Part shown: one piece after another, positions 1 to 8,058 of the stretch
Numbering within the stretch: the stretch's first letter is position 1
Layout: every line of letters begins with the position of its first letter
DNA from: Planctomycetota bacterium
Lineage (GTDB): Bacteria; Planctomycetota; UBA1135; GCA-002686595
Reading direction: 5' to 3'
Assembly (NCBI GenBank): GCA_021413885.1
Contig: JAIOPM010000013.1
Coordinates: forward strand, 170,372 to 234,371
DNA: 64,000 nt
Notes under the pieces: generated by a model
What the model was told of the DNA's origin: nothing
The model's database searches: none
The model's input: the letters and a program-made list of their open reading frames with translations, nothing else
Translations under genes and position numbers: made by a program

Positions 1-2
1 CG

Positions 3-476
3 GAGTGGGCTCGCACCGAGCGCGCGCGCTTCGCATCCGTCGATCTCGCGGAGCCCGCGACGTGGGAGGAGACCAAGTTCGACGTGCGCGTGTTGACGCG
101 CCAACCGGCGTGCCCCGAGTACGCCGACGCGTTCGCGCTGCTCGACGACTTCGCGAAGCGCGCGACCGACGAGGAGAGCGCCGAGCTCGATGCGCTGGTC
201 GATCAACTGAAGAGCGAACGCCTCGCGTGGACGCTCGCGCGCCTCGAGCAAGCGAAGCGTGATCAGGACAACGGCCAACTCTCGGTCGCGTTCGAGTGGC
301 TCGTCAACATCGGCGTGTACTGCGGCGATCCGGCGCTCGAGAAGGTCGCGGCGGCGCGCATCCTCGGCTTCCCCGATTTGTTGTCGCGGATGATGGGGTA
401 CGAAACGTACCGACCGCTGACGTGGGAACGCCTGATGGCGCAACCCGATCTCGCGGCGTGGTCGAAGGCGCGTTGA
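3..476 (+). CDS. Hypothetical protein, 3' end only
   Basis: The reading frame is open from the left window edge and ends at TGA 474-476, so only the last 157 codons are present and the true start lies outside. The sequence is acidic and largely helical by eye, with an all-alpha feel around residues 50-130 (repeated Leu/Ala heptad-like spacing), and has no motif I recognise. A GTG at 84 could start a shorter product, but the frame is coding-like upstream of it (G/C third positions, no stops), so truncation by the window is more likely. It sits 19 bp before the DUF4304 gene on the same strand. Confidence 0.7.
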   Translation, partial: EWARTERARFASVDLAEPATWEETKFDVRVLTRQPACPEYADAFALLDDFAKRATDEESAELDALVDQLKSERLAWTLARLEQAKRDQDNGQLSVAFEWLVNIGVYCGDPALEKVAAARILGFPDLLSRMMGYETYRPLTWERLMAQPDLAAWSKAR

Positions 477-495
477 CGCGCGGCGAGTCGAGCCC

Positions 496-1125
496 ATGGC
501 GTCGTCGGTCACGCAACGCGCCGTGCAGCTCACGTCGAAGGCGGCCTCCGAGCTCGGCTTGAAGGCCGCCGGATTCCGTCGCCAAGGCATTCACTTCCAC
601 CGCCAGGTCGACGGGCTCTTCCACGGCGTGAACTTCCAATCCAGTCGTTGGGGCAGCGTCGCCTCCGGCAAGTTCACCGTGAACTTCTGCGTGTCGTCAC
701 CGACGCTCGTCGCCGTTCTCTACGGCACGAAGTTCCCGTCGAATCCGGGCGCAGCGCTCTTCCCGATCAACCAGCGCATCGGTGATTTCATGGAGCCGCG
801 CCGCGATCATTGGTGGGAGGTCGACGAGCGCGCCGACGCGTCGGAACTCGCGCGCGAGGCTGCACGGTCGATCGTCGTGCTCGCTCCGACTTTCTTCGCG
901 AGGTTCACGAGCCGCGCGGCAACTCTCGCCCTGCTTCGCTCCGGCAAAGGTCCGGGGCTGACGGCGGGACAGATACCGCTCGTTCAGGCCGTTCTCGCGG
1001 CGGAGTTCGGCGAGTTGGAGGACGCGCGCCGCACGCTCGAGGAGGCGCGCGCGTCGACCGACATCGCCGGCTTTCGCGCACACGTCGTCGAAGTCGCGCG
1101 TCGTCTCGGGCTCGAGCTCCCGTAG
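496..1125 (+). CDS. DUF4304-like protein
   Basis: A 209-residue soluble protein. Residues about 10-140 match the pattern of DUF4304 proteins: an N-terminal helix, a G-F-R-R-Q element, then a strand region with HFHRQVDGLFHGVNFQSS and a following K-F-T-V-N-F-C-V strand. The family has no established biochemical role. The C-terminal 60 residues look like a helical extension with an A-R-R-T-L-E-E-A pattern reminiscent of one TPR. No signal peptide. The start ATG at 496 follows the previous stop by 19 bp, and the gene ends 14 bp before the convergent acyltransferase gene. Family assignment is by pattern only. Confidence 0.8.
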   Translation: MASSVTQRAVQLTSKAASELGLKAAGFRRQGIHFHRQVDGLFHGVNFQSSRWGSVASGKFTVNFCVSSPTLVAVLYGTKFPSNPGAALFPINQRIGDFMEPRRDHWWEVDERADASELAREAARSIVVLAPTFFARFTSRAATLALLRSGKGPGLTAGQIPLVQAVLAAEFGELEDARRTLEEARASTDIAGFRAHVVEVARRLGLELP

Positions 1126-1139
1126 CGCTCGTCGTCGAC

Positions 1140-2054
1140 TCAGCGCGCGCGGCGCGAGCGTTCGAGCGACCAGCGCGGTTGGTGCCACGCCCATTGTTCG
1201 GGCGTTTCGCGGATCCAGTGTTCGAAGACCGACTGCAGGCGTTGCGTGAGTTCCGTGCGCGCGGCGGCGTGGGGGAGCGCGGCGTCGAGGAAGAGCGGCT
1301 TGTCGAACTTCAAGCGATAGCGCGAGCCGTCGGCGACACAGCGCGCCGGCAGGATCGGAACTTTCGCCGCGCGAGCGAGCGCAGCCGGTGCGGTCATCGC
1401 GAGCGCCGGTGCCCCGAAGAACGTCAGTGTCTCGCCGGCGAGGCGCCGCGGCGCGAGGTCCGCGAGCAGTCCGAGCACGCCGCCCTTGCGCAGGACTTCG
1501 AGCACGCGTCGCGGCGGCGCGTTCTGATCGATCGTCTCGACGCCGAGCGCGCCGCGCGTCCTCGTGAACCACTTCGCGATCGGATCGTTGGGCTTGTGCC
1601 GCGCGACCACGGCGCCGTCGAGGCCGCGCAGGCGCAACGCCGTCGCGAGCAGTTCCCAATTGCCGAGGTGAGCGGTCGCGATCAGGACTCCGCGGCCGGC
1701 GCGCGCGAGTTCTTCGACGTGGGAGTAAGAACGATCGAACTCGACGTGTTCGCGGATCCAACGCTCGACCGTCGCGCGCTTCTTCTCGCCGGTCGCCGCG
1801 CGCGAGAGCATCAGCCATTCGCGCACCAGCCGCGCGGTGTGCGCGCGGACGCCGCGCGCGATGCGGCGGTGATCGCCGGGGCCGAACGCGAGCTCGAGGT
1901 TCGCGCGCGTTTGCGCTTCGAAGCGCGAGAAGCGCGCGAGTTCGCTCGCGCCGCGCAGCGCGCCTTGCAGCAAGAACTCGGGCGCGAACTCGGCGGTCGC
2001 GGCGACCAGCTCGATCCCGCGCACCCGCGCCTTGCGCGTCCAACGTTCAGGCAC
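1140..2054 (-). CDS. LpxL/HtrB-family lysophospholipid acyltransferase
   Basis: A 304-residue enzyme of the LpxL/LpxM family that transfers an acyl chain in lipid A or a related glycolipid at the inner membrane. The catalytic H-x4-E motif is present as HLGNWE (His129, Glu134), followed by a conserved-looking basic region (A-R-H-K-P-N-D) and a G-x-L-G-L-L-A-D block typical of the family. The start is GTG at 2054, which overlaps the upstream kinase stop by 8 bp; this gives a family-typical length. The N-terminus lacks a strong membrane helix, unlike E. coli LpxL. It is translationally coupled with the WaaP-like gene, so both probably act on the same core/lipid A-like molecule. The exact acyl donor and position cannot be read from the sequence. 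Confidence 0.88.
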   Translation of the reverse strand: MPERWTRKARVRGIELVAATAEFAPEFLLQGALRGASELARFSRFEAQTRANLELAFGPGDHRRIARGVRAHTARLVREWLMLSRAATGEKKRATVERWIREHVEFDRSYSHVEELARAGRGVLIATAHLGNWELLATALRLRGLDGAVVARHKPNDPIAKWFTRTRGALGVETIDQNAPPRRVLEVLRKGGVLGLLADLAPRRLAGETLTFFGAPALAMTAPAALARAAKVPILPARCVADGSRYRLKFDKPLFLDAALPHAAARTELTQRLQSVFEHWIRETPEQWAWHQPRWSLERSRRAR

Positions 2055-3261
2055 GGGAGAGCGCCTCGCGCGCGTGCGCGTCGTCGTGTCCGCGATCCGC
2101 GGTGAGGAACGGACGTTCGACACTCGAGCGGTCGAGCGCGAGACCGGTGCGCGCGAGCCAGCCGCGACGCTTCGGCCAGGCCGCGAGCGCGCGCGGCGCG
2201 ACGAGAAAAGGTCGGCCGGTTGCGTCGACGCGCAGATCCTGCGCGGCGAGTTCGGGGAGCCAGAGACCGCGATCGTGGAGTGCGCCGAGCAACGTCGCCG
2301 CCGCGCGCTCGCGTTGCATCGGCTTCGACGGCGGACGCACGTCGTTCGCGAGCTCGAACGCCGCGCGCGTCTTCGCTCGGCGCAACAAGACCGCGGGCTT
2401 CGCGACCGCGAGCGCGTGCTCTTCGAGCCGCGCCGATGCGAGCCACGCGGCGACGACGTCCTTGGAGCCTCCTTCGACGACCGCGAAGTGTCGGCCTTCG
2501 ACTGCGATCGCTTCGCGCGCGCGAGAGAGCTCGTCGACGACGCGCCGCGGAACTCCGTGACGCGCGAAGCCGCCTTCGATGCGCTCGACCGCGCTGCCCG
2601 CGCGCAACCAACGGCGTTCGCGCGCGGCAACGATCTCGCGACGACGAGCGCGCGCGGCTCGATCGAGTTCCGCTCCCGTCGGCACGCGTCGCGCGGCGGA
2701 GCCGACGTTCGCGAGCCACGCTTCGAGCAACGCGCGTCGCGCGGCGAGAGGCGCGCGCTCGCGCAGCGCCGCTTCGAACGAGACGACGTCGCGCGCGAGA
2801 CGTGCCGGGTCGGGTTTCGCGGCGCGACGCGCGGCGTGGAAGTCGATCAACGCGATCTCGTCGCGCTCGCCGACGAGCACGTTGCCCGGGTGGAGATCGG
2901 GATGATCGATCGCGAGCTCGAAGAGCCGCCCGAGCGCCGCGCCCAGCTCGCGAAACGCGGCGAGCGCGGGCACATCACCGGCTTCGAGACGCTCGGCCAA
3001 GGTTCGCCGGCCGGGCAGGTGCTCGCTCGCGACCTCGAAGCCGCGCCCGCGCCGTACGACGTCGAGCGCTCGCGGCACCGGCAATCCCTCGGCGCCGAGG
3101 AACGCGAGCAACTCGAACTCCCGCGCCGCGCGGCGGCGATCGAGCAAACCGGCGAGGCGGCCGGGGCTCTCGAAGCGCTTGACGACCCGCGCGGATCCGC
3201 GCGCGTCGACGTCGACGCGCACTTCGCGCGCGCGGCTCCGCTTGAGCACGGTGCGTTCCAC
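2047..3261 (-). CDS. WaaP/LPS-kinase-like protein with a degenerate second kinase lobe
   Basis: A 404-residue protein-kinase-fold protein of the lipopolysaccharide kinase (Kdo/WaaP) type, expected to phosphorylate a sugar of the LPS core in the cytoplasm. Seen: a probable ATP-binding Lys (Lys28) and helix-C Glu (Glu49-51 region), a catalytic loop HPDLHPGNVLV (Asp122, Asn127) and a metal-binding LIDF motif (Asp140). Residues 255-370 echo the first domain (FELANDVRPPS against FEVASEHLPGR, then a region aligned to the catalytic loop) but have lost the His/Asp/Asn residues, so the second half looks like a pseudokinase copy. GTG start at 3261, 8-11 bp after a TAGG-type box on the minus strand. Operonic with the acyltransferase downstream; divergent from lptF. 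Confidence 0.85.
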   Translation of the reverse strand: MERTVLKRSRAREVRVDVDARGSARVVKRFESPGRLAGLLDRRRAAREFELLAFLGAEGLPVPRALDVVRRGRGFEVASEHLPGRRTLAERLEAGDVPALAAFRELGAALGRLFELAIDHPDLHPGNVLVGERDEIALIDFHAARRAAKPDPARLARDVVSFEAALRERAPLAARRALLEAWLANVGSAARRVPTGAELDRAARARRREIVAARERRWLRAGSAVERIEGGFARHGVPRRVVDELSRAREAIAVEGRHFAVVEGGSKDVVAAWLASARLEEHALAVAKPAVLLRRAKTRAAFELANDVRPPSKPMQRERAAATLLGALHDRGLWLPELAAQDLRVDATGRPFLVAPRALAAWPKRRGWLARTGLALDRSSVERPFLTADRGHDDAHAREALSRA

Positions 3262-3335
3262 GGCGCCATCCTATGCGAAGAGCTCGCACGCGACGCTTCG
3301 GTCGGAGCGAGGCGAGCCCTAGAATCCGGCGCGCC

Positions 3336-4400
3336 TTGACGCTCTTCTTCTACATCCTGCGCCAGCTCGCGTTCGGCGTCGTGCTCGCCGTGTGCGGGAT
3401 GTTCTTCATCGCGATTCCCGGCGTCGCGGTCACCGCGCTGCACAGGCTCGGCGGCGGCGGACTCGGACTGTTGGTCGGCTACATGCCGCTCGTGTTGCTC
3501 GACCTCGTGCCGTACTTGTTGCCGATCGGCTTCCTGCTCGCGGTGACGTCGACGTACGGACGGCTCGCGGCCGACAGCGAATGGACCGCGATCCGCATGT
3601 CGGGCGCGAGTCCGTGGCGTTCGTTCGCGCCGGCGCTCGCCGTCGCGGTGGTCTGCAGCGCGTCGCTCGTGTACCTGCAGCACTACGTCTCGCCCGAACT
3701 CTCGTACAAGAAGCGCGAGTACTTGAAGGACGCGGTGGTCGAGGGCTTCAAGGAGCTCTCGCCGGGCCAGACGGAACTCTCGATCGGCCAGTTCTACTTG
3801 AACGCGCCGTTCCGCGACGGCAACACGTTCCACGAAGCGTTGATCCACGTCCCCGCCGGCGACGAGCGCGCCGATCGCACGATCCTCGCCGACACGGTGC
3901 AGATCTCGGTTGCCGGCATGAAGGTCACGATCCGCATGACCAACGCGCGCACGGTCTACGGAACGCAGGACACGACCGTGGGCGCGCCGACGTTCGTGCT
4001 CGACGTCGACGAGCTCCTCCAGACCGATCGCAAGGTGAAGTCGTCGTGGCGTTTCCTGCCGACGCCGGAACTGCGCGCGGCGATCGCGCGCGGCGAGATC
4101 CCGGAGAAGGACATCGCGTACGCGCATTACGAGGTCCAAGCGCGTTGGGCGCTCGCGTTGACGCCGTTGCTCTACCTGTTGCTCGGCCTGCCGACCGGCC
4201 TGTTGATGAAGAGCAGCACGCAGCTCGGTTCGTTGGCGGTCGCGGTCGCGTTCGCGCTCGTCTACTACATCCTCTCGATGCGCATCTCGAAGTCGTTGGC
4301 GCAGGAAGGCGCGGTGCACGTCTACCTCGCGGCGTGGACGGTGCCCGTCGTCGGCGCGTTGATCGGCGCGTGGCTCTGTCGGAAGGCGTACCGACAATGA
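3336..4400 (+). CDS. lptF: LptF/LptG-family permease (first subunit)
   Basis: A 354-residue inner-membrane subunit of the LPS exporter LptB2FG (YjgP/YjgQ family), which extracts LPS from the inner membrane and feeds the periplasmic Lpt bridge. Three N-terminal membrane helices (about residues 5-27, 45-70, 85-110), a periplasmic beta-jellyroll-type domain (about 115-265) and three C-terminal helices are visible, the family layout. TTG at 3336 is chosen because it begins right at the first helix and lies 10 bp after a TAGAAT -10-like box (3320-3325); an ATG at 3273 would add 21 basic, low-quality residues and run through that box. Its stop overlaps the next start (ATGA). Which of the pair is F or G is assigned by order only; lptB is not in the window. 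Confidence 0.85.
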   Translation: MTLFFYILRQLAFGVVLAVCGMFFIAIPGVAVTALHRLGGGGLGLLVGYMPLVLLDLVPYLLPIGFLLAVTSTYGRLAADSEWTAIRMSGASPWRSFAPALAVAVVCSASLVYLQHYVSPELSYKKREYLKDAVVEGFKELSPGQTELSIGQFYLNAPFRDGNTFHEALIHVPAGDERADRTILADTVQISVAGMKVTIRMTNARTVYGTQDTTVGAPTFVLDVDELLQTDRKVKSSWRFLPTPELRAAIARGEIPEKDIAYAHYEVQARWALALTPLLYLLLGLPTGLLMKSSTQLGSLAVAVAFALVYYILSMRISKSLAQEGAVHVYLAAWTVPVVGALIGAWLCRKAYRQ

Positions 4401-5512
4401 GGCTCTTCCACGCGACGCTCGGCGGGCATCTCGATCGCTATGTGGCGCGGCTGTTCGTCGCGTCGTACGCGACGGCGTTGTTGTTGGTCGTCGGGCTCGC
4501 GGTGATCTTCGACCTGACGGCGAACCTCTCGTACTTCGAGAGCTGGTCGGACGGGACGCAACCGAGTTCGTGGCTCGTCGCGCACTACTATCTGCTGAAC
4601 GCGCCGTTCGTGTTCCTGCAGGTCGCGCCGTACGTGACGTTGACCGCGGGGTTGTTCACGTTGTCGCGTTTGACGAAACACAGCGAGTTGACCGCCAGCC
4701 TCGCCGCCGGCGTCAGTTCGCATCGCACGTTGCTGCCGATCCTCTTCGGCGGGACGCTCGCGGCCGCGGGCATGTTCGGCTTGCGTGAGTACGCGACCGC
4801 GAACCTCGGCGAACGGCGCGACGCGCTGCGCGATTACCTCGAGAACCAACGCGTCGAACCGGTCTTCGAGAACGTCTGGGTCCGCGATCAGGCCGGCAAC
4901 CACGCGCGCATCGCGGAGTTCCGTCCGCAGTCGAAGGAGTTCGGCACGTCGGAGATCCGCGGGCTGCTCGCGGTGATGAAGTCGAGCGGTGCGTGGACGC
5001 GCATCACGGCCGAGCGCGCGTTGTGGCAACAGCACGGCGATCACTGGGGTTGGCTCCTGGTCCACGGCGAGCGCGAGATCGTCGAGCGCAAGGCGTCGCG
5101 CCAAGGCGTGCTGTGGCTCGAGGACATCTCGATCCCGCCCGAGGACATCGAACTCTGGATCAAGGGCCGCGCGCACGCGATGGAGCTCTCGTTCACCGAG
5201 GTCAACGCGCTGCTCGCGCGCGATCCGGACAACGCGGCGTTCCAGACGCTGCTGCAATACCACCTGACGTTCCCGCTCGCGAACTTGGTGCTCTTGCTCG
5301 TCGCGTTGCCGTTCATGGTCGGTCGCGAGCGCGGGAGGGCGATCGAGGGCGTGATGCTCGGACTGCTCTGCTGCGTGTTCTATTTCTGCGCGGAGTTCAT
5401 GTCGCGCGAGCTCGGGGTCGAGGGCGTGCTCTCGCCGCTGCTCGCCAGTTGGCTCCCGATCCTGCTGTTCGGCAGCCTCGGCCTCGCGCTCTTCGACTCG
5501 ATGCGCACGTGA
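4397..5512 (+). CDS. lptG: LptF/LptG-family permease (second subunit)
   Basis: A 371-residue partner of the preceding permease, with the same topology: N-terminal helices around residues 15-35, 60-85 and 105-125, a periplasmic domain of about 150 residues, and three C-terminal helices ending at the carboxyl terminus. A characteristic element is the basic turn before helix 4-5, LPFMVGRERGRA, seen in YjgP/YjgQ proteins. Start ATG at 4397 overlaps the lptF stop by 4 bp, so the two subunits are translationally coupled and made in equal amounts. With the acyltransferase and kinase just upstream this is a small glycolipid synthesis/export neighbourhood. A weak GCCGC/GCGGC stem follows the stop (5514-5526). 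Confidence 0.88.
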   Translation: MRLFHATLGGHLDRYVARLFVASYATALLLVVGLAVIFDLTANLSYFESWSDGTQPSSWLVAHYYLLNAPFVFLQVAPYVTLTAGLFTLSRLTKHSELTASLAAGVSSHRTLLPILFGGTLAAAGMFGLREYATANLGERRDALRDYLENQRVEPVFENVWVRDQAGNHARIAEFRPQSKEFGTSEIRGLLAVMKSSGAWTRITAERALWQQHGDHWGWLLVHGEREIVERKASRQGVLWLEDISIPPEDIELWIKGRAHAMELSFTEVNALLARDPDNAAFQTLLQYHLTFPLANLVLLLVALPFMVGRERGRAIEGVMLGLLCCVFYFCAEFMSRELGVEGVLSPLLASWLPILLFGSLGLALFDSMRT

Positions 5513-5562
5513 CGCCGCTCGGCGGCTACCATGCGCCGACTCTCGACGGAGGATTCGGTCCC

Positions 5563-6447
5563 ATGTTGGTCGCGCGCACGTTGTTCACGCTCTTCGCCGT
5601 CGCGCCGTTCGCCCTCGCGGACGGTCGCCAGGATTTCGAGGCCTCGCTCGCGAAAGCGCAGAAGCTCGGCGACGCCGGCAAATGGGCCGACGCGCGCAAG
5701 GCGACGTTCGCTTCCTTGCAAGAGCACGACGGACAGGCGTACGTCCGCGAGCACCTCGACGACGTCAAGGCGTTGCTCACCCGTTCGTTCGTCGAGATCG
5801 CGTGTCCGCCGCGCAAGCTCGACGACGTGCTCTGCGGCGAAGTCGTCGCGTACGACGCGAAGAAGGGCGACATCGAGCTGCGCTACAAACAGACGAAGCC
5901 CAAGGGCAAGGATGCGAAGTCCGCGGAACCGTTCCCGTGCGGCGACTTCGAAGTCCGGGCCGCCGACCACGACCTGATCGTGCCGTTCGTCGGCCCGTAC
6001 ACGGCGGAGTTGCGGGGCTCGGCGTTGGGCTCGCTCGATCCGTTCGTGCGCGTGGCGGTCACTTCCGGCGAGCGCTACGAAGTCGCGCTCCGCAGCGGCA
6101 ATTCGTCCCAGATCCTCCACTACCGCGGGGATCGAGCCGGCGCCTCGGTCGCCGGCTGCACGGACATCGTCAACTGCGCCCGTCCGTACGTCATCAAGGT
6201 CGTCGTCGGGAAGGCGACCCTCGAGGCGTACTTCAATGGCAAGCGCCTGCTGTCCGCCGGCCACGAACTCGACGATTTCGGCCGCCTCGGTTTCCGCGAT
6301 CTCTTGGGCCTCGAGGAGATCCGCGTGTCGGGCAAGGTCGACGTCGCGTGGGTCGACGAGCGGGTCAAGGCCGCGAACGACGAGTGCCGCTCCAAGGTCG
6401 AGAAGGAGTACGACGTCTCCCACGACCTCCCGAAGTGGCTGCAGTGA
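5563..6447 (+). CDS. Secreted protein of unknown function
   Basis: A 294-residue protein with a clear N-terminal signal peptide (hydrophobic residues 3-19 ending A-L-A-D). Good Shine-Dalgarno ACGGAGGA at 5545-5552 fixes the ATG start. Residues 20-75 form an amphipathic helical stretch resembling one TPR unit; residues 150-285 are beta-rich and look like a laminin-G/concanavalin-type sandwich, with a GLEEIRVSG strand near the end and a region that reads like a 3-keto-disaccharide hydrolase (DUF1080)-type fold (Y-I-K-V-V-V-G-K, then Y-F-N-G-K). That fold idea is inference. Four cysteines occur in the second half. No neighbour gives a firm functional hint. Confidence 0.78.
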   Translation: MLVARTLFTLFAVAPFALADGRQDFEASLAKAQKLGDAGKWADARKATFASLQEHDGQAYVREHLDDVKALLTRSFVEIACPPRKLDDVLCGEVVAYDAKKGDIELRYKQTKPKGKDAKSAEPFPCGDFEVRAADHDLIVPFVGPYTAELRGSALGSLDPFVRVAVTSGERYEVALRSGNSSQILHYRGDRAGASVAGCTDIVNCARPYVIKVVVGKATLEAYFNGKRLLSAGHELDDFGRLGFRDLLGLEEIRVSGKVDVAWVDERVKAANDECRSKVEKEYDVSHDLPKWLQ

Positions 6448-6557
6448 CATCGGAGGCGCTTCTGAGCGAGCGTCGGTCGGCCGAGAGTCGCGCTTCGTCC
6501 GCGTCGCGCGGGAAGGATTGGACGCTTGGGACGTCCTCGGGTACATCCGAGCCTCCC

Positions 6558-7820
6558 ATGCAACGTCCCTCGCCGATCCAACGCTCCCTCGTCCGTTCCT
6601 GTGCCGTCGCCGCCGCCTTCGCGCTTGCCGCTTGTGCGTCGAGCGGTCCTAAGGAGGAGAAGGACGAGGTGCTTGCGCTGATCGAGCACGGCAAACACGG
6701 CGAGGCCGTCCGCGTGGCGGAGGAGCGGGCTCGCCAAGCGCCCGACGACGCCAAGGCGCGCGAGGACTACCGCCTGGCTTCGGTCGCGCTGCTGCTCGAG
6801 AAGTGCCGTCGGGCCTGCTTCGAGGACCGCGACGACGAGGCCCTCGAGTCCGTCACCCAGGCGCGCGAGCTCGCGCCCGGCGATCGGATCGTCGAGGGCT
6901 GGTACCAGAAGATGCTGAGCAAGCTCGCCGACCGCGCCCGCGGCCAGGCGATCGAGGCCCACGCGTCCGACAACCTCGAGCTCGCCAAGCAGAAGTACGA
7001 CGAGGCGATCCGCTACGAGCCCGACGACCTGCGCGCCAAGGACGGCGCGGCGCAGGTGCTGCTCCAGATGAACTTCCGTGCCGGGATGGGGGAGGCCTAC
7101 TACCGCGAGGGAGCGCAGGCGCTGTCGGCCTACTTCCTCCACGAAGCGCGCTCGTTCTTCGCCTACACGATCAAGTACCAGCCCAGGAACGACCGCGCCG
7201 CCGAGCGCAAGGGCGAGGTCTCGACGATGCTCGCCGAGGACCGCGTCGCGATCGCGACCGATCTCGAGGCGCGCGGGTTCTACGCGGCGGCCGAGAACGA
7301 GTACCGCATCGCGCTGTTGGTCGAGCCGACGCTGCCGGCGGCGCTCGACGGCCGCAACCGTGCGTCGCGCGAAGCCAAGGCCGCCGAGATCCTGGCCGAG
7401 GTCGACCGTCTGACGCGCAAGAAGCGCTTCGACGAAGCGCGCGCGCTGCTGCAGGCGAACCGCGACGCGACCGAGGCTCAGAAGGAGAGCTTCGAGAACG
7501 CGCTCGCCGACATCGAGGATCGCGAACTCGAGTCGCTCTACGAGATCGCGGTCGGCTTCCAGTCGGACGCGCGCTACCTCGATGCTCGCGACGCGTTCGA
7601 GACGCTGCTCGGCCGCGCGCAGTACTACAAGGATGCGATCACGCGGAAGGAAGTCGTCGAGGGCTTCATCCAGGGAGCGGCGGACACGTACGCCAAGGCG
7701 CTCGCCGCGACCACCGACGAAGACAAGATCTCGCTGCTGCGGCGGACCGATCTCTACTGGCCCGACTACAAGGACGTGCGCGAACGCTTGAAGGCGCTCG
7801 GCGCGAATTCGCGGCCGTAG
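6558..7820 (+). CDS. TPR lipoprotein
   Basis: A 420-residue predicted lipoprotein: signal peptide with lipobox LAAC (Cys26) followed by Ala-Ser-Ser-Gly. The mature part is a continuous run of tetratricopeptide-like helix pairs (for example residues 40-100, 110-170, 215-270 and 275-330), with typical A-x-x-x-Y/L-P motifs such as AIRYEPDDLRAKDGAA. TPR lipoproteins act as periplasmic scaffolds; no enzymatic motif is present. It precedes the ExbBD-like locus by 240 bp but the operator-like region at 7926-7975 lies between, so it is probably a separate transcript. The start ATG 6558 gives a textbook lipoprotein signal; no strong Shine-Dalgarno is visible. Confidence 0.85.
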   Translation: MQRPSPIQRSLVRSCAVAAAFALAACASSGPKEEKDEVLALIEHGKHGEAVRVAEERARQAPDDAKAREDYRLASVALLLEKCRRACFEDRDDEALESVTQARELAPGDRIVEGWYQKMLSKLADRARGQAIEAHASDNLELAKQKYDEAIRYEPDDLRAKDGAAQVLLQMNFRAGMGEAYYREGAQALSAYFLHEARSFFAYTIKYQPRNDRAAERKGEVSTMLAEDRVAIATDLEARGFYAAAENEYRIALLVEPTLPAALDGRNRASREAKAAEILAEVDRLTRKKRFDEARALLQANRDATEAQKESFENALADIEDRELESLYEIAVGFQSDARYLDARDAFETLLGRAQYYKDAITRKEVVEGFIQGAADTYAKALAATTDEDKISLLRRTDLYWPDYKDVRERLKALGANSRP

Positions 7821-7925
7821 TAGTCGACGCGGAATCCCGCGCGAGTCTTCGCGCAACACGCGCGCTCGTCGGTGGTCTGCGGACTGCGGCGAGCGCGCGG
7901 TCGCTTGTCGAAGTCATACAAACTT

Positions 7926-7975
7926 CCTCCAACGACCGCGGTCGTTCTGAGTATACTACCGCGGTAGTTTGGAGG
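7926..7975. promoter_or_regulatory. Nested palindromic operator-like region
   Basis: Two perfect palindromes sit side by side: AACGACCGCGGTCGTT (7931-7946) and ACTACCGCGGTAGT (7955-7968), sharing the core ACCGCGGT with centres 23 bp apart, about two helical turns. They are enclosed by an outer inverted repeat CCTCCAA (7926-7932) / TTGGAGG (7969-7975). A TATACT -10-like hexamer (7952-7957) lies between and partly within them. Seen directly: the symmetry. Inferred: a pair of sites for a dimeric regulator that would occlude RNA polymerase at the promoter of the TPR-ExbB-ExbD-transducer operon. Confidence 0.7.
7952..7957 (+). promoter_or_regulatory. Probable -10 box (TATACT) of the transducer operon
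   Basis: TATACT is an AT-rich island in very GC-rich DNA, matches the -10 consensus at five of six positions and resembles the TAGACT boxes before other genes here. It would place the transcript start near 7964, leaving a leader of about 95 nt before the ATG at 8059. No convincing -35 is visible 17 bp upstream. Confidence 0.45.
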
Positions 7976-8000
7976 GCGAGAGGTCCCGCGACCGCCCGCG

Positions 8001-8037
8001 CTCCCCTGAGAGTTCGAGTCCCTAAACCGTCAGGGAG
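8001..8037 (+). promoter_or_regulatory. Leader hairpin upstream of the TPR gene
   Basis: CTCCCCTGA (8001-8009) can pair with TCAGGGAG (8030-8037), with one bulged C, closing a loop of 20 nt in the predicted 5' leader. It ends 21 bp before the start codon. A role in mRNA stability or attenuation is possible; nothing resembles a known riboswitch. Confidence 0.35.
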
Positions 8038-8058
8038 ATCGGGTCGGAGGATGTCGCC

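Noticed and set aside
1140..2630. A 496-codon version of the acyltransferase
   Set aside because: The first 190 codons are antisense-like noise overlapping the WaaP-like gene; GTG 2054 gives the family length and a normal operon overlap.
3273..3335. N-terminal extension of lptF from ATG 3273
   Set aside because: The 21 extra residues are basic and low in quality and run through a TAGAAT promoter-like box and the divergent promoter region; TTG 3336 starts at the first helix.
8001..8037. A tRNA-like T-loop (GTTCGAGTCC) upstream of the TPR gene
   Set aside because: The flanking bases do not form a five-pair T-stem and no acceptor, D or anticodon arms can be built; the region makes a simple hairpin instead.
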